Assembly: GCF_021731785.1 (NCBI RefSeq)
Contig: NZ_JAKFWS010000016.1
Location: 62,001-126,000, forward strand
Length of the DNA stretch: 64,000 nt
From: Methylocystis sp.
Lineage (GTDB): Bacteria; Pseudomonadota; Alphaproteobacteria; Rhizobiales; Beijerinckiaceae
Direction: 5' to 3'
Part shown: positions 16,215 to 27,421 of the stretch, one piece after another
How positions within the stretch are numbered: position 1 is the first letter of the stretch
Layout: the number at the start of each line of letters is the position of its first letter
Notes under the pieces: model-generated
The model's database searches: none
What the model saw: the letters and a program-made list of their open reading frames with translations, nothing else
Told to the model about the DNA's origin: nothing
Program-made: the position numbers and the translations under genes

Positions 16215-16353
16215 GCGTCATGGCCGGCCTTGCGCCCGCCATCCACGCCGAGAAGCCGCGCCCTCACTAGGGAGATGCACAAGCGAGTTTGAATCTCCGG
16301 CCGATCGCGATGTCACGGCATGGATGCCCGCGACAAGCGCGGGCATGACGGGT
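16215..16353. repeat. Dispersed repeat, GTCATGGCCGG...CGGGCATGACG family
   Basis: Starts GCGTCATGGCCGGCCTTGCG and ends with the hairpin ATGCCCGCGACAAGCGCGGGCAT (stem GCCCGCG/CGCGGGC). Such GTCATGGCCGG/GGCATGACG elements are typical intergenic repeats of Hyphomicrobiales. A short copy of the end hairpin is at 18447-18478. Confidence 0.65.
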
Positions 16354-16373
16354 GGAGGACAGCGAGTCCTCAG

Positions 16374-17069
16374 ATGAACATTTTCATTCTCACCGGGGCG
16401 GGCGTTTCCGCCGAGAGCGGGCTCGGCGTCTTTCGCGGGCCGGGCGCGGCGCTGTGGAAGCGCCATGATCCGATACAGCTCGCGACGCCCGAAGCCTTCG
16501 CCCGCGATCCGGCGCTGGTGCATGAGTTTTACAATGCGCGGCGGCGCAATCTCATCGCCGCTTCGCCCAACGCCGCTCATGTAGCGCTGGCGCGGCTGGA
16601 AGCTAGCCTTGCGCAGCGTGGCGGCGCGTTGACTCTGGTGACGCAGAACATCGACGATCTGCATGAGCGCGGTGGATCGATCCGCGTGATTCACATGCAC
16701 GGCGAATTGCTGAAAGCGCGTTGCGCGTCATGCGGTGCCGTGAGCGATTACCGCGACGATCTTGCCGTCGACTCGCGCTGCGACTGCGACGGCGCGCTGC
16801 GCCCGCATGTCGTCTGGTTCGGCGAAACGCCGCTTTATATGGACGAGATATATGCGGCGCTCGATGTGGCCGATCTCTTCGTCGCCATCGGCACGTCTGG
16901 CGCGGTTTATCCGGCGGCGAGCTTTGTGCGCGAGGCGCGGGCGAAAGGCTTGCGTTGCTGCGAACTCAATCTTGAGGCTTCCGAAAACGCCGAGGAATTC
17001 GACGACAGACGCTACGGCCCTGCGAGCGAGACCGTCCCGTCATGGGTCGAGGAGATACTAGCGCGATGA
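16374..17069 (+). CDS. cobB: NAD-dependent protein deacylase (sirtuin, CobB type)
   Basis: 231 residues from ATG 16374. NAD-binding GAGVSAESGLGVFRG, catalytic-His strand VIHMHGEL, TQNIDDLHE, and a Zn site of CASC plus CDC. HEFYNARRRNL carries the Tyr-x-x-Arg pair that in class III sirtuins (SIRT5, CobB) binds negatively charged acyl groups, so desuccinylation or demalonylation as well as deacetylation is likely. Cytoplasmic. Flanked by dispersed repeats on both sides. Confidence 0.92.
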   Translation: MNIFILTGAGVSAESGLGVFRGPGAALWKRHDPIQLATPEAFARDPALVHEFYNARRRNLIAASPNAAHVALARLEASLAQRGGALTLVTQNIDDLHERGGSIRVIHMHGELLKARCASCGAVSDYRDDLAVDSRCDCDGALRPHVVWFGETPLYMDEIYAALDVADLFVAIGTSGAVYPAASFVREARAKGLRCCELNLEASENAEEFDDRRYGPASETVPSWVEEILAR

Positions 17070-17074
17070 ATCAG

Positions 17075-17168
17075 TGTCATTCCCGACGCGCGAAGCGCGA
17101 TCGGGAATCCAGAGCAACCACAACGATCGCTCGCATTGCTCTGGATTCCCGCTTTCGCGGGAATGACA
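17075..17168. repeat. 94-bp inverted-repeat element, TGTCATTCCCG family
   Basis: Bounded by TGTCATTCCCG and its exact complement CGGGAATGACA (11 bp), with further internal symmetry (GGGAATCCAGAGCAA versus TTGCTCTGGATTCCC). It folds into one long hairpin. A second copy is at 54060-54167 and a truncated one at 61795. REP/MITE-like; sits between cobB and the next gene. Confidence 0.8.
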
Positions 17169-17187
17169 TGCGGCGGCGTCTCTCGCG

Positions 17188-17892
17188 ATGACCAAACTCT
17201 CGCCCGACAAATCCCGCTTCGCCGGGATCGACACATGGGTGTTTGATCTCGACAATACGCTCTATCCGCAGACCGCCGATCTCTGGCCAAAGATCGATGC
17301 GCGCATCACGCTGTTCATGATGCGGCTCTTCGGCCTCGACGCGATTTCGCTGCGCGCGCTGCAAAAACATTATTACCGCCAATACGGCACAACGCTGCGC
17401 GGGCTGATGACCGAACACGGGATCGACGCCGAAGCCTATCTGACTTATGTGCATGACATCGACCGCTCATCGCTTGCGCATAATCACTCGCTTGCGGAAG
17501 CGATCGCCGCGCTGCCCGGTCGCAAGCTGATCCTCACCAATGGCTCGCGCCATCACGCGATCGAAACCGCGAAGCAGCTTGGAATCGATCATGTCTTCGA
17601 AGATATTTTCGACATCATCGCCGCGGAGTTCATCGCCAAGCCTGATGAGGGCGCCTACATGCGCTTCTTCGAGAAGCTGAAGATCGCGCCCAAGCGCGCG
17701 GCGATTTTCGAAGATATCGACCGCAATCTCGTCGTGCCGCATGCGCGCGGCATGACGACGGTATTGGTGCTGCCGTCCCACGACAAAGGCCCGGAGCGGG
17801 AGACATGGGAAATCGCCACCGGCGACGAGCCGCATGTGGATTTCGTGACCGATGATTTGGTGGGGTTTTTGGAGGGATTGATTGGGGATTAA
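17188..17892 (+). CDS. HAD-family pyrimidine 5'-nucleotidase
   Basis: 234 residues, HAD superfamily subclass IA. Motif I DLDNTLYP (the two catalytic aspartates), motif II LTNG, motif III lysine in IAKPDEGAY, and motif IV FEDIDRNL are in place. It belongs to the group annotated as pyrimidine 5'-nucleotidases (SDT1/YjjG-like), which dephosphorylate UMP/CMP or damaged nucleotides. It is conserved next to dapD in many Hyphomicrobiales. It ends in a 4-base convergent overlap with the DinB gene. Confidence 0.88.
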   Translation: MTKLSPDKSRFAGIDTWVFDLDNTLYPQTADLWPKIDARITLFMMRLFGLDAISLRALQKHYYRQYGTTLRGLMTEHGIDAEAYLTYVHDIDRSSLAHNHSLAEAIAALPGRKLILTNGSRHHAIETAKQLGIDHVFEDIFDIIAAEFIAKPDEGAYMRFFEKLKIAPKRAAIFEDIDRNLVVPHARGMTTVLVLPSHDKGPERETWEIATGDEPHVDFVTDDLVGFLEGLIGD

Positions 17893-18398
17893 GTCGTAAG
17901 CTGTTCCATCAAGATCAGATCGGTGTCTTGCGGCTTGGCGCCGGCGGCCGTCAACATCGCATGAATCTGGCCCCGATGATGGGTCTGGTGATTGAAGATG
18001 TGGCTGACGACGAGCCACTTCGGCTTGGCGACATCCGATTGCATTAGGCTTGAACGCCAGATGAGCTCGCCGGCGAGCCAGTCGTCGGTAACGGCGTCCG
18101 CCCAGGCGATCAGCCTGTCGTCGCAGGCGAGGCGGTCCTGTTTCAAGCTGTCCCAATCGTCGCGATAGGAAGCCGATTTGCTCAGCGGCGTGGAAGGCCT
18201 CGGGGCGTCGGCAATGCGGCTCAGCCACATATGGTCCGCCCAGAGAAGATGGTTGAGAGTCGCATGAATTGATTTGAAGAAAGCAGCGCGGTCCTTGCGC
18301 CGCTCTTTGTCCGACAGGCTGTCGGCGGCGGCGTAAAGGCTGCCGTTTTGCCAGCGATTGTAGCGCGCCATGGTCTGTACAAATGTTGAGCGTATCAT
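17889..18398 (-). CDS. DinB-family protein
   Basis: 169 residues from ATG 18398. A four-helix DinB/YfiT-like bundle: FVQTMARYNRWQNGSLYAAA at the N-terminus, the metal-ligand histidine in HATLNHLLWADHMW, and the HxxxH-type pair in HIFNHQTHHRGQIHAML. The three-histidine nickel/zinc site of the superfamily is complete. Members include thiol-dependent transferases and proteins of unknown function; none can be assigned here. A start at 18473 would read back through a repeat hairpin and is rejected. Confidence 0.85.
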   Translation of the reverse strand: MIRSTFVQTMARYNRWQNGSLYAAADSLSDKERRKDRAAFFKSIHATLNHLLWADHMWLSRIADAPRPSTPLSKSASYRDDWDSLKQDRLACDDRLIAWADAVTDDWLAGELIWRSSLMQSDVAKPKWLVVSHIFNHQTHHRGQIHAMLTAAGAKPQDTDLILMEQLTT

Positions 18399-18446
18399 GA
18401 GACTATCGTGCCTCTTTGCGCTGCGGCGCTTGCTTATGGTTTCCCG

Positions 18447-18478
18447 CGTGGATGCCCGGCACAAGCCGGGCATGACGC
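18447..18478. repeat. Short repeat hairpin (GCCCGGC-ACAA-GCCGGGC)
   Basis: A perfect 7-bp stem with a 4-base loop inside GGATGCCCGGCACAAGCCGG, followed by GCATGACG. It is the terminal hairpin of the family seen at 16215-16353, located in the 317-base space between the DinB gene and dapD, in which I see no other feature. Confidence 0.6.
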
Positions 18479-18715
18479 CGAAAGTTTGCGCCAGGTCTCT
18501 CTTCGTTGCGCCCGATCATCGTCAAATCCGGTGGTCCGGCCATCAATGCATTGCAGTCCTTGCCCTTCGAGACGCCGCTTTCGGCGGCTCCTTGGTCCTC
18601 AGCGTGAGGGGTTAGAACCGCGCCGCCTTTCCTGCTCGCCACCGCCCCCTTGTTGACTCCCTTCGCCAGACTCCTACAACCGCGCCAGCAATCACCGCAT
18701 CATCTCGGGAATTTC

Positions 18716-19573
18716 ATGTCGCACACCGGACTTGAGACGCTCATCACCGCCGCTTTCGAAGATCGCGCCAATATCACCGCCGAGACCCAGGGCGATGTCC
18801 GCCGCGCTGTCGACAGCGCGCTGCGTTTGCTCGACGCCGGCAAGCTGCGCGTCGCCGAAAAAATCGACCGCCAGGATGGTCCAGAAAGCTGGAAGGTCAA
18901 TCAGTGGCTGAAAAAAGCCGTGCTGCTGTCCTTCCGCCTGAACGACATGGCGGTAATCGCCGGCGGACCCGGCGGCGCGACCTGGTGGGACAAGGTCCCT
19001 TCTAAATTCGTCGGCTGGGGCGCGGGCGAGCATTCGGCGGCGGGCTTTCGCTCCGTTCCGGGCGCGATCGTGCGCCATTCGGCCTATGTCGCGCCAGGTG
19101 CGATATTGATGCCGTCCTTCGTCAATCTCGGCGCTTATGTCGACAGCGGCACCATGGTCGACACCTGGGTCACCGTCGGCTCCTGCGCGCAGATCGGCAA
19201 GAATGTGCATCTTTCGGGCGGCGTCGGCATCGGCGGCGTGTTGGAGCCGCTGCAGGCCAATCCCACCATCATCGAGGACGATTGCTTCATCGGCGCGCGC
19301 TCCGAGGTCGTCGAAGGCGTCGTCGTCGGCAAGGGCTCAGTGCTCTCCATGGGCGTTTTCATCGGCGCTTCGACCAAAATCGTCGACCGCGCCACCGGCA
19401 AGATTCACATGGGCTATGTGCCGCCCTATTCGGTGGTCGTCTCCGGCAGCCTGCCGGGCAAGCCTTTGCCGGGCGGCGCGCCGGGCCCCTCGCTCTATTG
19501 CGCGGTGATCGTCAAGACGGTCGATGCGCAGACGCGCAGCAAAACCGGCATCAACGAGCTTCTGAGGGATTGA
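18716..19573 (+). CDS. dapD: Tetrahydrodipicolinate N-succinyltransferase
   Basis: 285 residues from ATG 18716. Adds succinyl from succinyl-CoA to tetrahydrodipicolinate in the lysine/diaminopimelate pathway. N-terminal helical domain, then a left-handed beta-helix of hexapeptide repeats ([36 protein letters not shown]) and the C-terminal [19 protein letters not shown]. Together with dapE downstream it forms the succinylase branch. The stop overlaps the start of the next gene (TGATG). Confidence 0.96.
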   Translation: MSHTGLETLITAAFEDRANITAETQGDVRRAVDSALRLLDAGKLRVAEKIDRQDGPESWKVNQWLKKAVLLSFRLNDMAVIAGGPGGATWWDKVPSKFVGWGAGEHSAAGFRSVPGAIVRHSAYVAPGAILMPSFVNLGAYVDSGTMVDTWVTVGSCAQIGKNVHLSGGVGIGGVLEPLQANPTIIEDDCFIGARSEVVEGVVVGKGSVLSMGVFIGASTKIVDRATGKIHMGYVPPYSVVVSGSLPGKPLPGGAPGPSLYCAVIVKTVDAQTRSKTGINELLRD

Positions 19574-20058
19574 TGGACGCCGCGCGCCTGCGCTTTCTCT
19601 ATCAAACCGAGCAGGGCCGCATCGATCGCGCGACCTGGCGGCGCGGCGCGGCCGCGCTCGTCGCAGTTCTTCTGTCGCTGACGCTGATCTGGTTCGCGCT
19701 TCAGCCCTATTCGGCCCATGATCTGACGACGACGCCCTTCTTTGCGCCGATGACGATCCTCGCCTATGCCTATGTCATTTTTTACGCTTTCGCCGTCATG
19801 CTCTGCGTTGTCAGCTTCATCAATCTTTCGGCCAAGCGCTTTCGCGATCGGGAGCTCTCGCCGCCGCTTGGCCTCGCGAGTCTTGCGCCACTCCTGGCGC
19901 TCATCGCCGGCGCAGCCCATTTTCTCCAGCCTTACGTCGCCGAAGTCATGTCCCGCTGGTATGTCTGGGGCGTCGACGCGCTCTTTGTCGCCGCCGCTCT
20001 ATGGACCATCTATGAACTGGGTTGGCGCGAGAATGAATCCGGCGCGCCCCGAGCATGA
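19573..20058 (+). CDS. Four-helix membrane protein, DUF805-like
   Basis: 161 residues; start overlaps the dapD stop. After the polar N-terminus (FLYQTEQGRIDRATWRRG, which resembles the G-R-I-x-R-x-x-W/F entry of DUF805 proteins) there are four hydrophobic segments at about 24-42, 61-83, 99-116 and 133-150. Function unknown. The coupling with dapD and dapE is conserved in this order but gives no clear hint. Confidence 0.75.
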   Translation: MDAARLRFLYQTEQGRIDRATWRRGAAALVAVLLSLTLIWFALQPYSAHDLTTTPFFAPMTILAYAYVIFYAFAVMLCVVSFINLSAKRFRDRELSPPLGLASLAPLLALIAGAAHFLQPYVAEVMSRWYVWGVDALFVAAALWTIYELGWRENESGAPRA

Positions 20059-20082
20059 GGAAGTGGCGCTGATGAGCGGATT

Positions 20083-20275
20083 GGCGCATCACTCTCCGGT
20101 TTGCGGGAGAGGGTGGCCCGGCCAATGGGCGTCTGTAAAGACGCCCATCGAGAACGACGGGCTTTCGCCGGGTCGGCTGAGGGCGCCACTGCCGATTGCG
20201 CCGTCATCACCCTCATCCGTCGCGCGTTCCGCGGGACACCTTCTCCCGCAAGCGGGAGAAGGGCGCCTCTGATAT
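20083..20275. repeat. Dispersed palindromic repeat, family B
   Basis: Contains CTCTCCGGTTTGCGGGAGAG, then TCACCCTCATCCG, and ends with the perfect hairpin CTTCTCCCGC-AA-GCGGGAGAAG (stem at 20239-20262). The same order of blocks occurs at 55301-55428. The element fills the space between the DUF805-like gene and dapE and stops about ten bases before the dapE start, so dapE has no standard ribosome site. Confidence 0.75.
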
Positions 20276-20285
20276 TATCGGCCAA

Positions 20286-21443
20286 ATGACCCAATCCCGC
20301 GCTGTCGCGCTCACTCGCGAACTCATCCGCTGTCCGTCCGTAACGCCGGTCGACGCCGGCACGCTGGACGTGGTCGAAAAGGCGCTGAAGGCCGCCGGAT
20401 TTGAGACGCATCGAATTGTCTTCACCGCGCCAGGGACGGCGGATGTCGACAATCTCTTCGCCAGGATCGGCGAAGGCGCGCCACATCTCGCCTTCGCCGG
20501 GCATACCGACGTCGTGCCGCCGGGCGATATTGCACGCTGGCGTTACGCCCCCTTCGCCGCGGAAATATCCGACGGCCGCGTCTATGGCCGCGGCGCCTCG
20601 GACATGAAGGGCGCCATCGCCGCATTCGTCGCGGCGGCGCTTCGCTACGTCGAGCGGCATGGCGCGCCGAAGGGAACGCTCTCGCTGCTCATCACCGGCG
20701 ATGAGGAAGGCGTTTCGATCAACGGCACCGTGAAGCTCCTCGAATGGGCGCAATCGCGCGGCGAGCGTTTCGATCACTGCATCGTCGGCGAGCCGAGCAA
20801 TGTCTCGACGCTCGGCGACATGATCAAGATCGGCCGGCGCGGTTCGCTCAACGGGCGCATTCGCGTCATCGGCAAGCAGGGCCATGTCGCCTATCCGCAT
20901 CGCGCGGAAAATCCGGCGCCGATCATCGCGCGCATCGTCGACGCGCTTTCGGGGCATGAACTCGACAAGGGCACGACCCATTTCGAGCGCTCCAATCTTG
21001 AATTTTCCACGATCGACATCGGCAACAAAGCTGTCAACGTCATCCCTGGCGAGGCGCGCGCCGAATTCAACGTGCGCTTCAATGACGTCTGGACGCATGA
21101 CTCGCTGAAGGAACGCATTCTGCAGGTGATCAAGGCGGCGGCGCCGAACGCCAATGTCGAAGTCGAATTCCCGCCGTCGAACGCCGTCTCCTTCATCACC
21201 AAGCCCGGTCCCTTCACCGAACTTGTGATCGAGGCGGTGCGGCAGGTGACGGGCCTGACGCCCGAACTCTCGACGACGGGCGGCACGTCCGACGCGCGCT
21301 TTATCGTCAATTATTGTCCGGTGCTTGAGTTCGGCCTGACCAATGAGACCATCCACGCCGTCAATGAGAATGCGCGCGTCGCCGACATCGACCAGCTTTG
21401 CGCCGTGTATCTGAATGTGCTGGAGCGCTACTTCCGTTCATGA
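20286..21443 (+). CDS. dapE: Succinyl-diaminopimelate desuccinylase
   Basis: 385 residues from ATG 20286. M20 metallopeptidase family: Zn ligands in FAGHTDVVPPGD and GRGASDMKGA, catalytic Glu in TGDEEGVSINGT, GKQGHVAYPHRAENP in the dimerisation domain, and C-terminal ligand His in LTNETIHAVNENARV. It releases succinate to give LL-diaminopimelate for lysine and peptidoglycan. Separated from dapD by one small gene and a repeat. Confidence 0.96.
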   Translation: MTQSRAVALTRELIRCPSVTPVDAGTLDVVEKALKAAGFETHRIVFTAPGTADVDNLFARIGEGAPHLAFAGHTDVVPPGDIARWRYAPFAAEISDGRVYGRGASDMKGAIAAFVAAALRYVERHGAPKGTLSLLITGDEEGVSINGTVKLLEWAQSRGERFDHCIVGEPSNVSTLGDMIKIGRRGSLNGRIRVIGKQGHVAYPHRAENPAPIIARIVDALSGHELDKGTTHFERSNLEFSTIDIGNKAVNVIPGEARAEFNVRFNDVWTHDSLKERILQVIKAAAPNANVEVEFPPSNAVSFITKPGPFTELVIEAVRQVTGLTPELSTTGGTSDARFIVNYCPVLEFGLTNETIHAVNENARVADIDQLCAVYLNVLERYFRS

Positions 21444-21446
21444 GGC

Positions 21447-21540
21447 TCTAGATCACGTTGCATTTGGGCGAATTCGCCCAAATGCAGATAACGTGATCGA
21501 GTCAAAACCCGTTCCCACTTTTTCGCGAGCCGCGCTCTAA
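21447..21540 (+). repeat. Dispersed palindromic repeat, family A, well-preserved copy
   Basis: ATCACGTT-G-CATTTGGGCGAA is followed by its complement TTCGCCCAAATG and AACGTGAT, a near-perfect palindrome of about 45 bases, then a conserved tail (GAGTCAAAACCCGTTCCCAC, TTTTTCGCGAGCCGCGCTCT). The diverged copy at 15119-15225 lies in the opposite orientation. The tail supplies the stop codon of the lipoprotein gene on the other strand. Confidence 0.8.
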
Positions 21541-22580
21541 GGTGAAGCCGACAGCCCAAAAGCTCGAATCTCATACGCTTGATGGGTGAAGAGCATTTCG
21601 GGCGACAATAGCGACAAGGATGATGCAATCGGCGGCGGGGCCCGGCCAATCCGGGAGTTTTTTGGGTAGACGACCTTCGTCAGCGCCGTTCTGCCAGAAG
21701 GCGGGCCGATGGTAATCAGCAGGGTGCTTGTGTCCTTTCTGCTGGCGTCGAACAGCGACGGGCTTGCTGGCGTGGAGACGCGCACAAGGCTCCACGAGGG
21801 CGTGGCGTTGACGTTGAACCGCAGCGCGAATTGCACTTGATGGGTGAGCGTGGAAATCGGATTTCCCATAAGGATTTTTCTGAAGTCCGTCTTATAGCAG
21901 GCTTCGCTCTGTTCGGCTTCGCCAGCGAACATCGTCATTTTTTCCGCTTGTTCAACATCGAGCGGGAACCCCAAAAAGGCGCATTTCTTAACCGGCTCCA
22001 GCACATCGTCGAGCCAATCGTGCAGTTTAAGATCTGCTTCGATAGTAATGCCGGCGATCGAATAGCATGGTCTCGTATCGGAAAGTTCGACAAATTCTCT
22101 TCTTTCATTCAGGAACAGTTCGAACGGGTAAACGAATTGGACCATGTCCTCTCGACTGGGATTATATTGGACGCCTGCGCCGACGCCGAATCGATAGGAT
22201 TGCTGCACAGTGTGCCGCGTGGTGTTCGCCAGCCACACGACCGCATCGGGCAAATTGGGGGTCAGAAAGGAAATCCCCGGATTGAAAGCAACCGAATCGT
22301 CGACTTTGACATTCAAATCGATCAAAGCGTTCCAGGTCTCGAGCCATTCGAGCTTACGCGCCCCCCATTGGCCGGCCTGATCGCGCTTGATCTGATACCT
22401 GACCGCGTTGCTGATTTCGCATTGCACTCCTCTGATCACGTCGTAGAGAATGCGCTTCTTTCTTTCATGCCCGAGCAAGGGCGCGGCTTCCGGAAGGATG
22501 CAGCTCGAAAGGCCAGGGGCGATCAAGCAGATGGCCGCAATGAAAGATATGGATCGACGAATTAATGCGCGCTCAGCCAT
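21537..22580 (-). CDS. Putative lipoprotein, unknown family
   Basis: 347 residues from ATG 22580, preceded by GAGGAG at about nine bases. The N-terminus is a lipoprotein signal (RRSISFIAAICLIAPGLSSC, lipobox LSSC with Cys about residue 27). The mature part has no motif I recognise; a stretch VQFALRFNVNATPSWSLVRV and another QQSYRFGVGAGVQYNPSR suggest beta-rich structure. Codon use is less G+C-biased than in neighbours, pointing to an accessory gene. Its TAG stop lies in the family A repeat, so the original 3' end may have been altered. Confidence 0.72.
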   Translation of the reverse strand: MAERALIRRSISFIAAICLIAPGLSSCILPEAAPLLGHERKKRILYDVIRGVQCEISNAVRYQIKRDQAGQWGARKLEWLETWNALIDLNVKVDDSVAFNPGISFLTPNLPDAVVWLANTTRHTVQQSYRFGVGAGVQYNPSREDMVQFVYPFELFLNERREFVELSDTRPCYSIAGITIEADLKLHDWLDDVLEPVKKCAFLGFPLDVEQAEKMTMFAGEAEQSEACYKTDFRKILMGNPISTLTHQVQFALRFNVNATPSWSLVRVSTPASPSLFDASRKDTSTLLITIGPPSGRTALTKVVYPKNSRIGRAPPPIASSLSLLSPEMLFTHQAYEIRAFGLSASP

Positions 22581-22960
22581 GTTGAGCACTCCTCAGCCAG
22601 ACTCGGTCAAATAACTGAATAACAATCAACTACACTGCCGATGAGGCGTACGCGCAGCGCCGACTCGCTCAAGCTGCAACGATCATAGGCAAGCGTGAGC
22701 AGCGGCGCAACAATTGGAGAATAAACAGGTATTTTGCACCGCGCCGACAGGTTGACGCCTGGCCTGTTCCGTCGAACGCCGAATGTGTGATGTGAAACTT
22801 TTCACCCCTGCTGGCGTTTTGTCGCTGACGCCTCACGCTCGCCGTAAAATCAGCAATGCTCCGACATTTTTCCATGTACATCGCTTCTGGGTCGTCATGC
22901 TATTCGTCCGACCGTCGGCTCAATGCGCCAAGCACCTAAAGCGCGGAAGAGGGAAGCTAA
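22581..22960. other. Gene-free stretch
   Basis: 380 bases with lower G+C than the chromosome backbone and no convincing gene. The only structure seen is GTGAAA-CT-TTTCAC (22792-22805), a 6+6 palindrome about 155 bases before the next gene; it could be an operator but has no second copy in the window. Confidence 0.4.
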
Positions 22961-23662
22961 ATGAGCGAGACACCTCTCAGCGATTGGACACCGATCGCCT
23001 ATTTGCAAAGGGAAGAAGAGCGCCGCCGAAACGAGCAAAAGCCGGCGGGAGCGGCGCCGCCTGGGCAGGAGTTTCCTAACAACGATGAAAAGCCTTTGAG
23101 CGGCGTGACTGTCGTAAATCTGCAGCGAAGATTTCTTCTCCTCGAACAACGTCTCTCTATTCTTGAGCAGCGGGAGCATGAGCGTCAAATTAGAGAAAAG
23201 TTTGAAGCCACTTCGCCGCAGTCCCAAACAGGGATGCCGACCGGCGGGACGGCATATTTCGGAGACGATATTTCCGTCCGTCAAGGAGAAGATTATTCGA
23301 AGGTGAAATCACGGCCAGAATTCACTTACAGCAAAGTCGAACAGGATGAGTCGGCCGACGATCGTAAAATCTGTGATCCGCATGCTCAATCACATGCAAG
23401 CGACTCATGGCGCGACAACAGGAGCAGGACTCCAAGCGATTTTGTCGAGATACATCCACTGCGGAACGGCGAGCCAATTCAGGCGGGGCCGGCGCGCAAG
23501 GTAGCAGAAGCGCTTAATTCCTTCGTGGTCACCGCATTCTTGGCTGGTTCGATTGGCTTTATGAGCGCAATCCTCCTTGTGCCCGCTGAAAAAGCGGTCC
23601 AATTTCACGCTCTCGTTAGCATCGCCGTTAAAGCGATTTCTGAAGGTTCTCATACGAAATAG
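22961..23662 (+). CDS. Accessory membrane protein with coiled coil, unknown
   Basis: 233 residues; GGGAAG before the ATG. The N-terminal half is charged and holds a coiled coil (NLQRRFLLLEQRLSILEQREHERQIREKFE, about 53-82). A single hydrophobic segment at about 195-213 (FVVTAFLAGSIGFMSAILLV) anchors the C-terminus. No family recognised. Low G+C at third positions and position next to a decayed scpB-like fragment suggest horizontal gain. Confidence 0.6.
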   Translation: MSETPLSDWTPIAYLQREEERRRNEQKPAGAAPPGQEFPNNDEKPLSGVTVVNLQRRFLLLEQRLSILEQREHERQIREKFEATSPQSQTGMPTGGTAYFGDDISVRQGEDYSKVKSRPEFTYSKVEQDESADDRKICDPHAQSHASDSWRDNRSRTPSDFVEIHPLRNGEPIQAGPARKVAEALNSFVVTAFLAGSIGFMSAILLVPAEKAVQFHALVSIAVKAISEGSHTK

Positions 23663-23869
23663 CATCCGCTTTCCGGCAGGGACGGCCTCGCCTGCAGCAT
23701 TGCCGACGAAGAATTCCTCGTTGTCGTCGAAGCTAACCAGCTAAATTCCAGCCGCGCGGCGTCAATCGCCAAAGGACGGCGAGGAATCAGCAGGGGCAGT
23801 CGCCGAGAGGCGTCGACGGGAGGCGCGGACTGAAGAGCGACCAGGTCAGCGGTTGAAGGACTTGGAGGC

Positions 23870-24057
23870 GGAGAACGCCGTTCAGATTGGGGAGCCTGCG
23901 CAATCCACCCGACATCGAAAAGCTGGAAGACGCTGGGCTGCTGCAGCAACCGACCCCCGAAGCGGATCTCGACGGCGTTTTGGGTCTGCGCAAAGAAGAC
24001 GCGGAACAATTGCACGAGACAGCAGACGCTTGGGACGAACCGTCGGAAGTGGAATAA
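23870..24057 (+). pseudogene. Remnant resembling ScpB C-terminus
   Basis: One frame ending at TAA 24057 reads TPFRLGSLRNPPDIEKLEDA, GLLQQ, and ends DEPSEVE. It resembles the end of the winged-helix domain of segregation protein ScpB ('TPxFLxxFGLxSLRDLPDxEKLxxAGLL'). No start codon or N-terminal domain precedes it, so it is a fragment. It could come from a plasmid-type scpB left by a deletion. The identification rests on about 30 residues. Confidence 0.45.
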
Positions 24058-24540
24058 GTTCGCAGGCGGTGTCAAATCCGACTATCCTTCGCGGTCAGTT
24101 CCTCGCAGATCAGGAACGCGCGCTCGCGATAGTTTGAGAGAGGACCAGTCCGCACTACACCCCGCCCTTGGGGCCGTAACATTGCCGCGCCGAAGGCCAA
24201 ATGGCAGGTTTGAATTGACATATTGGGTCTATGCGTGAGCGCTGTCGCTTGATCGCCAGCTCGCTCGGTCGACGCGCTTTAGGTCATGCTCGCGCATTAA
24301 CGCCTTTGTGTCGGATTTTGGCGCGCATGATTGACGTCGCAAAACGTCGGCCTTGAGATAGATCACGTCAGCGGAATGTTTTGCACGTGGACGCGACGAT
24401 GATCTGCGTCCATGATTTATAGCTACGATGCTGGAGATGAGCATAAATTGAATGACGCATCGCCATGAAAGAACTCTGTGGCAGGAACGGGCGTTTTGAC
24501 TGATCAAGCTGAGAGGAAGCGTCAAACTGAAGACCTTGAG
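24058..24540. other. Gene-free stretch upstream of the acyl-ligase operon
   Basis: 483 bases without a convincing gene. TTGACA occurs at 24217 but has no fitting -10 downstream. This stretch must hold the promoter of the large acyl/PDH operon; I cannot place it. Confidence 0.4.
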
Positions 24541-27366
<2,826 letters not shown>

Positions 27367-27421
27367 CGAAAACGCCGGCGCTCGCATCACGGAGCCCGCG
27401 CTATTGAAGGAATGAGCTCCA

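Noticed and set aside
23650-24075. 141-codon minus-strand open frame
   Set aside because: Opposite the scpB-like fragment, no motif, Ser/Pro-rich shadow composition.
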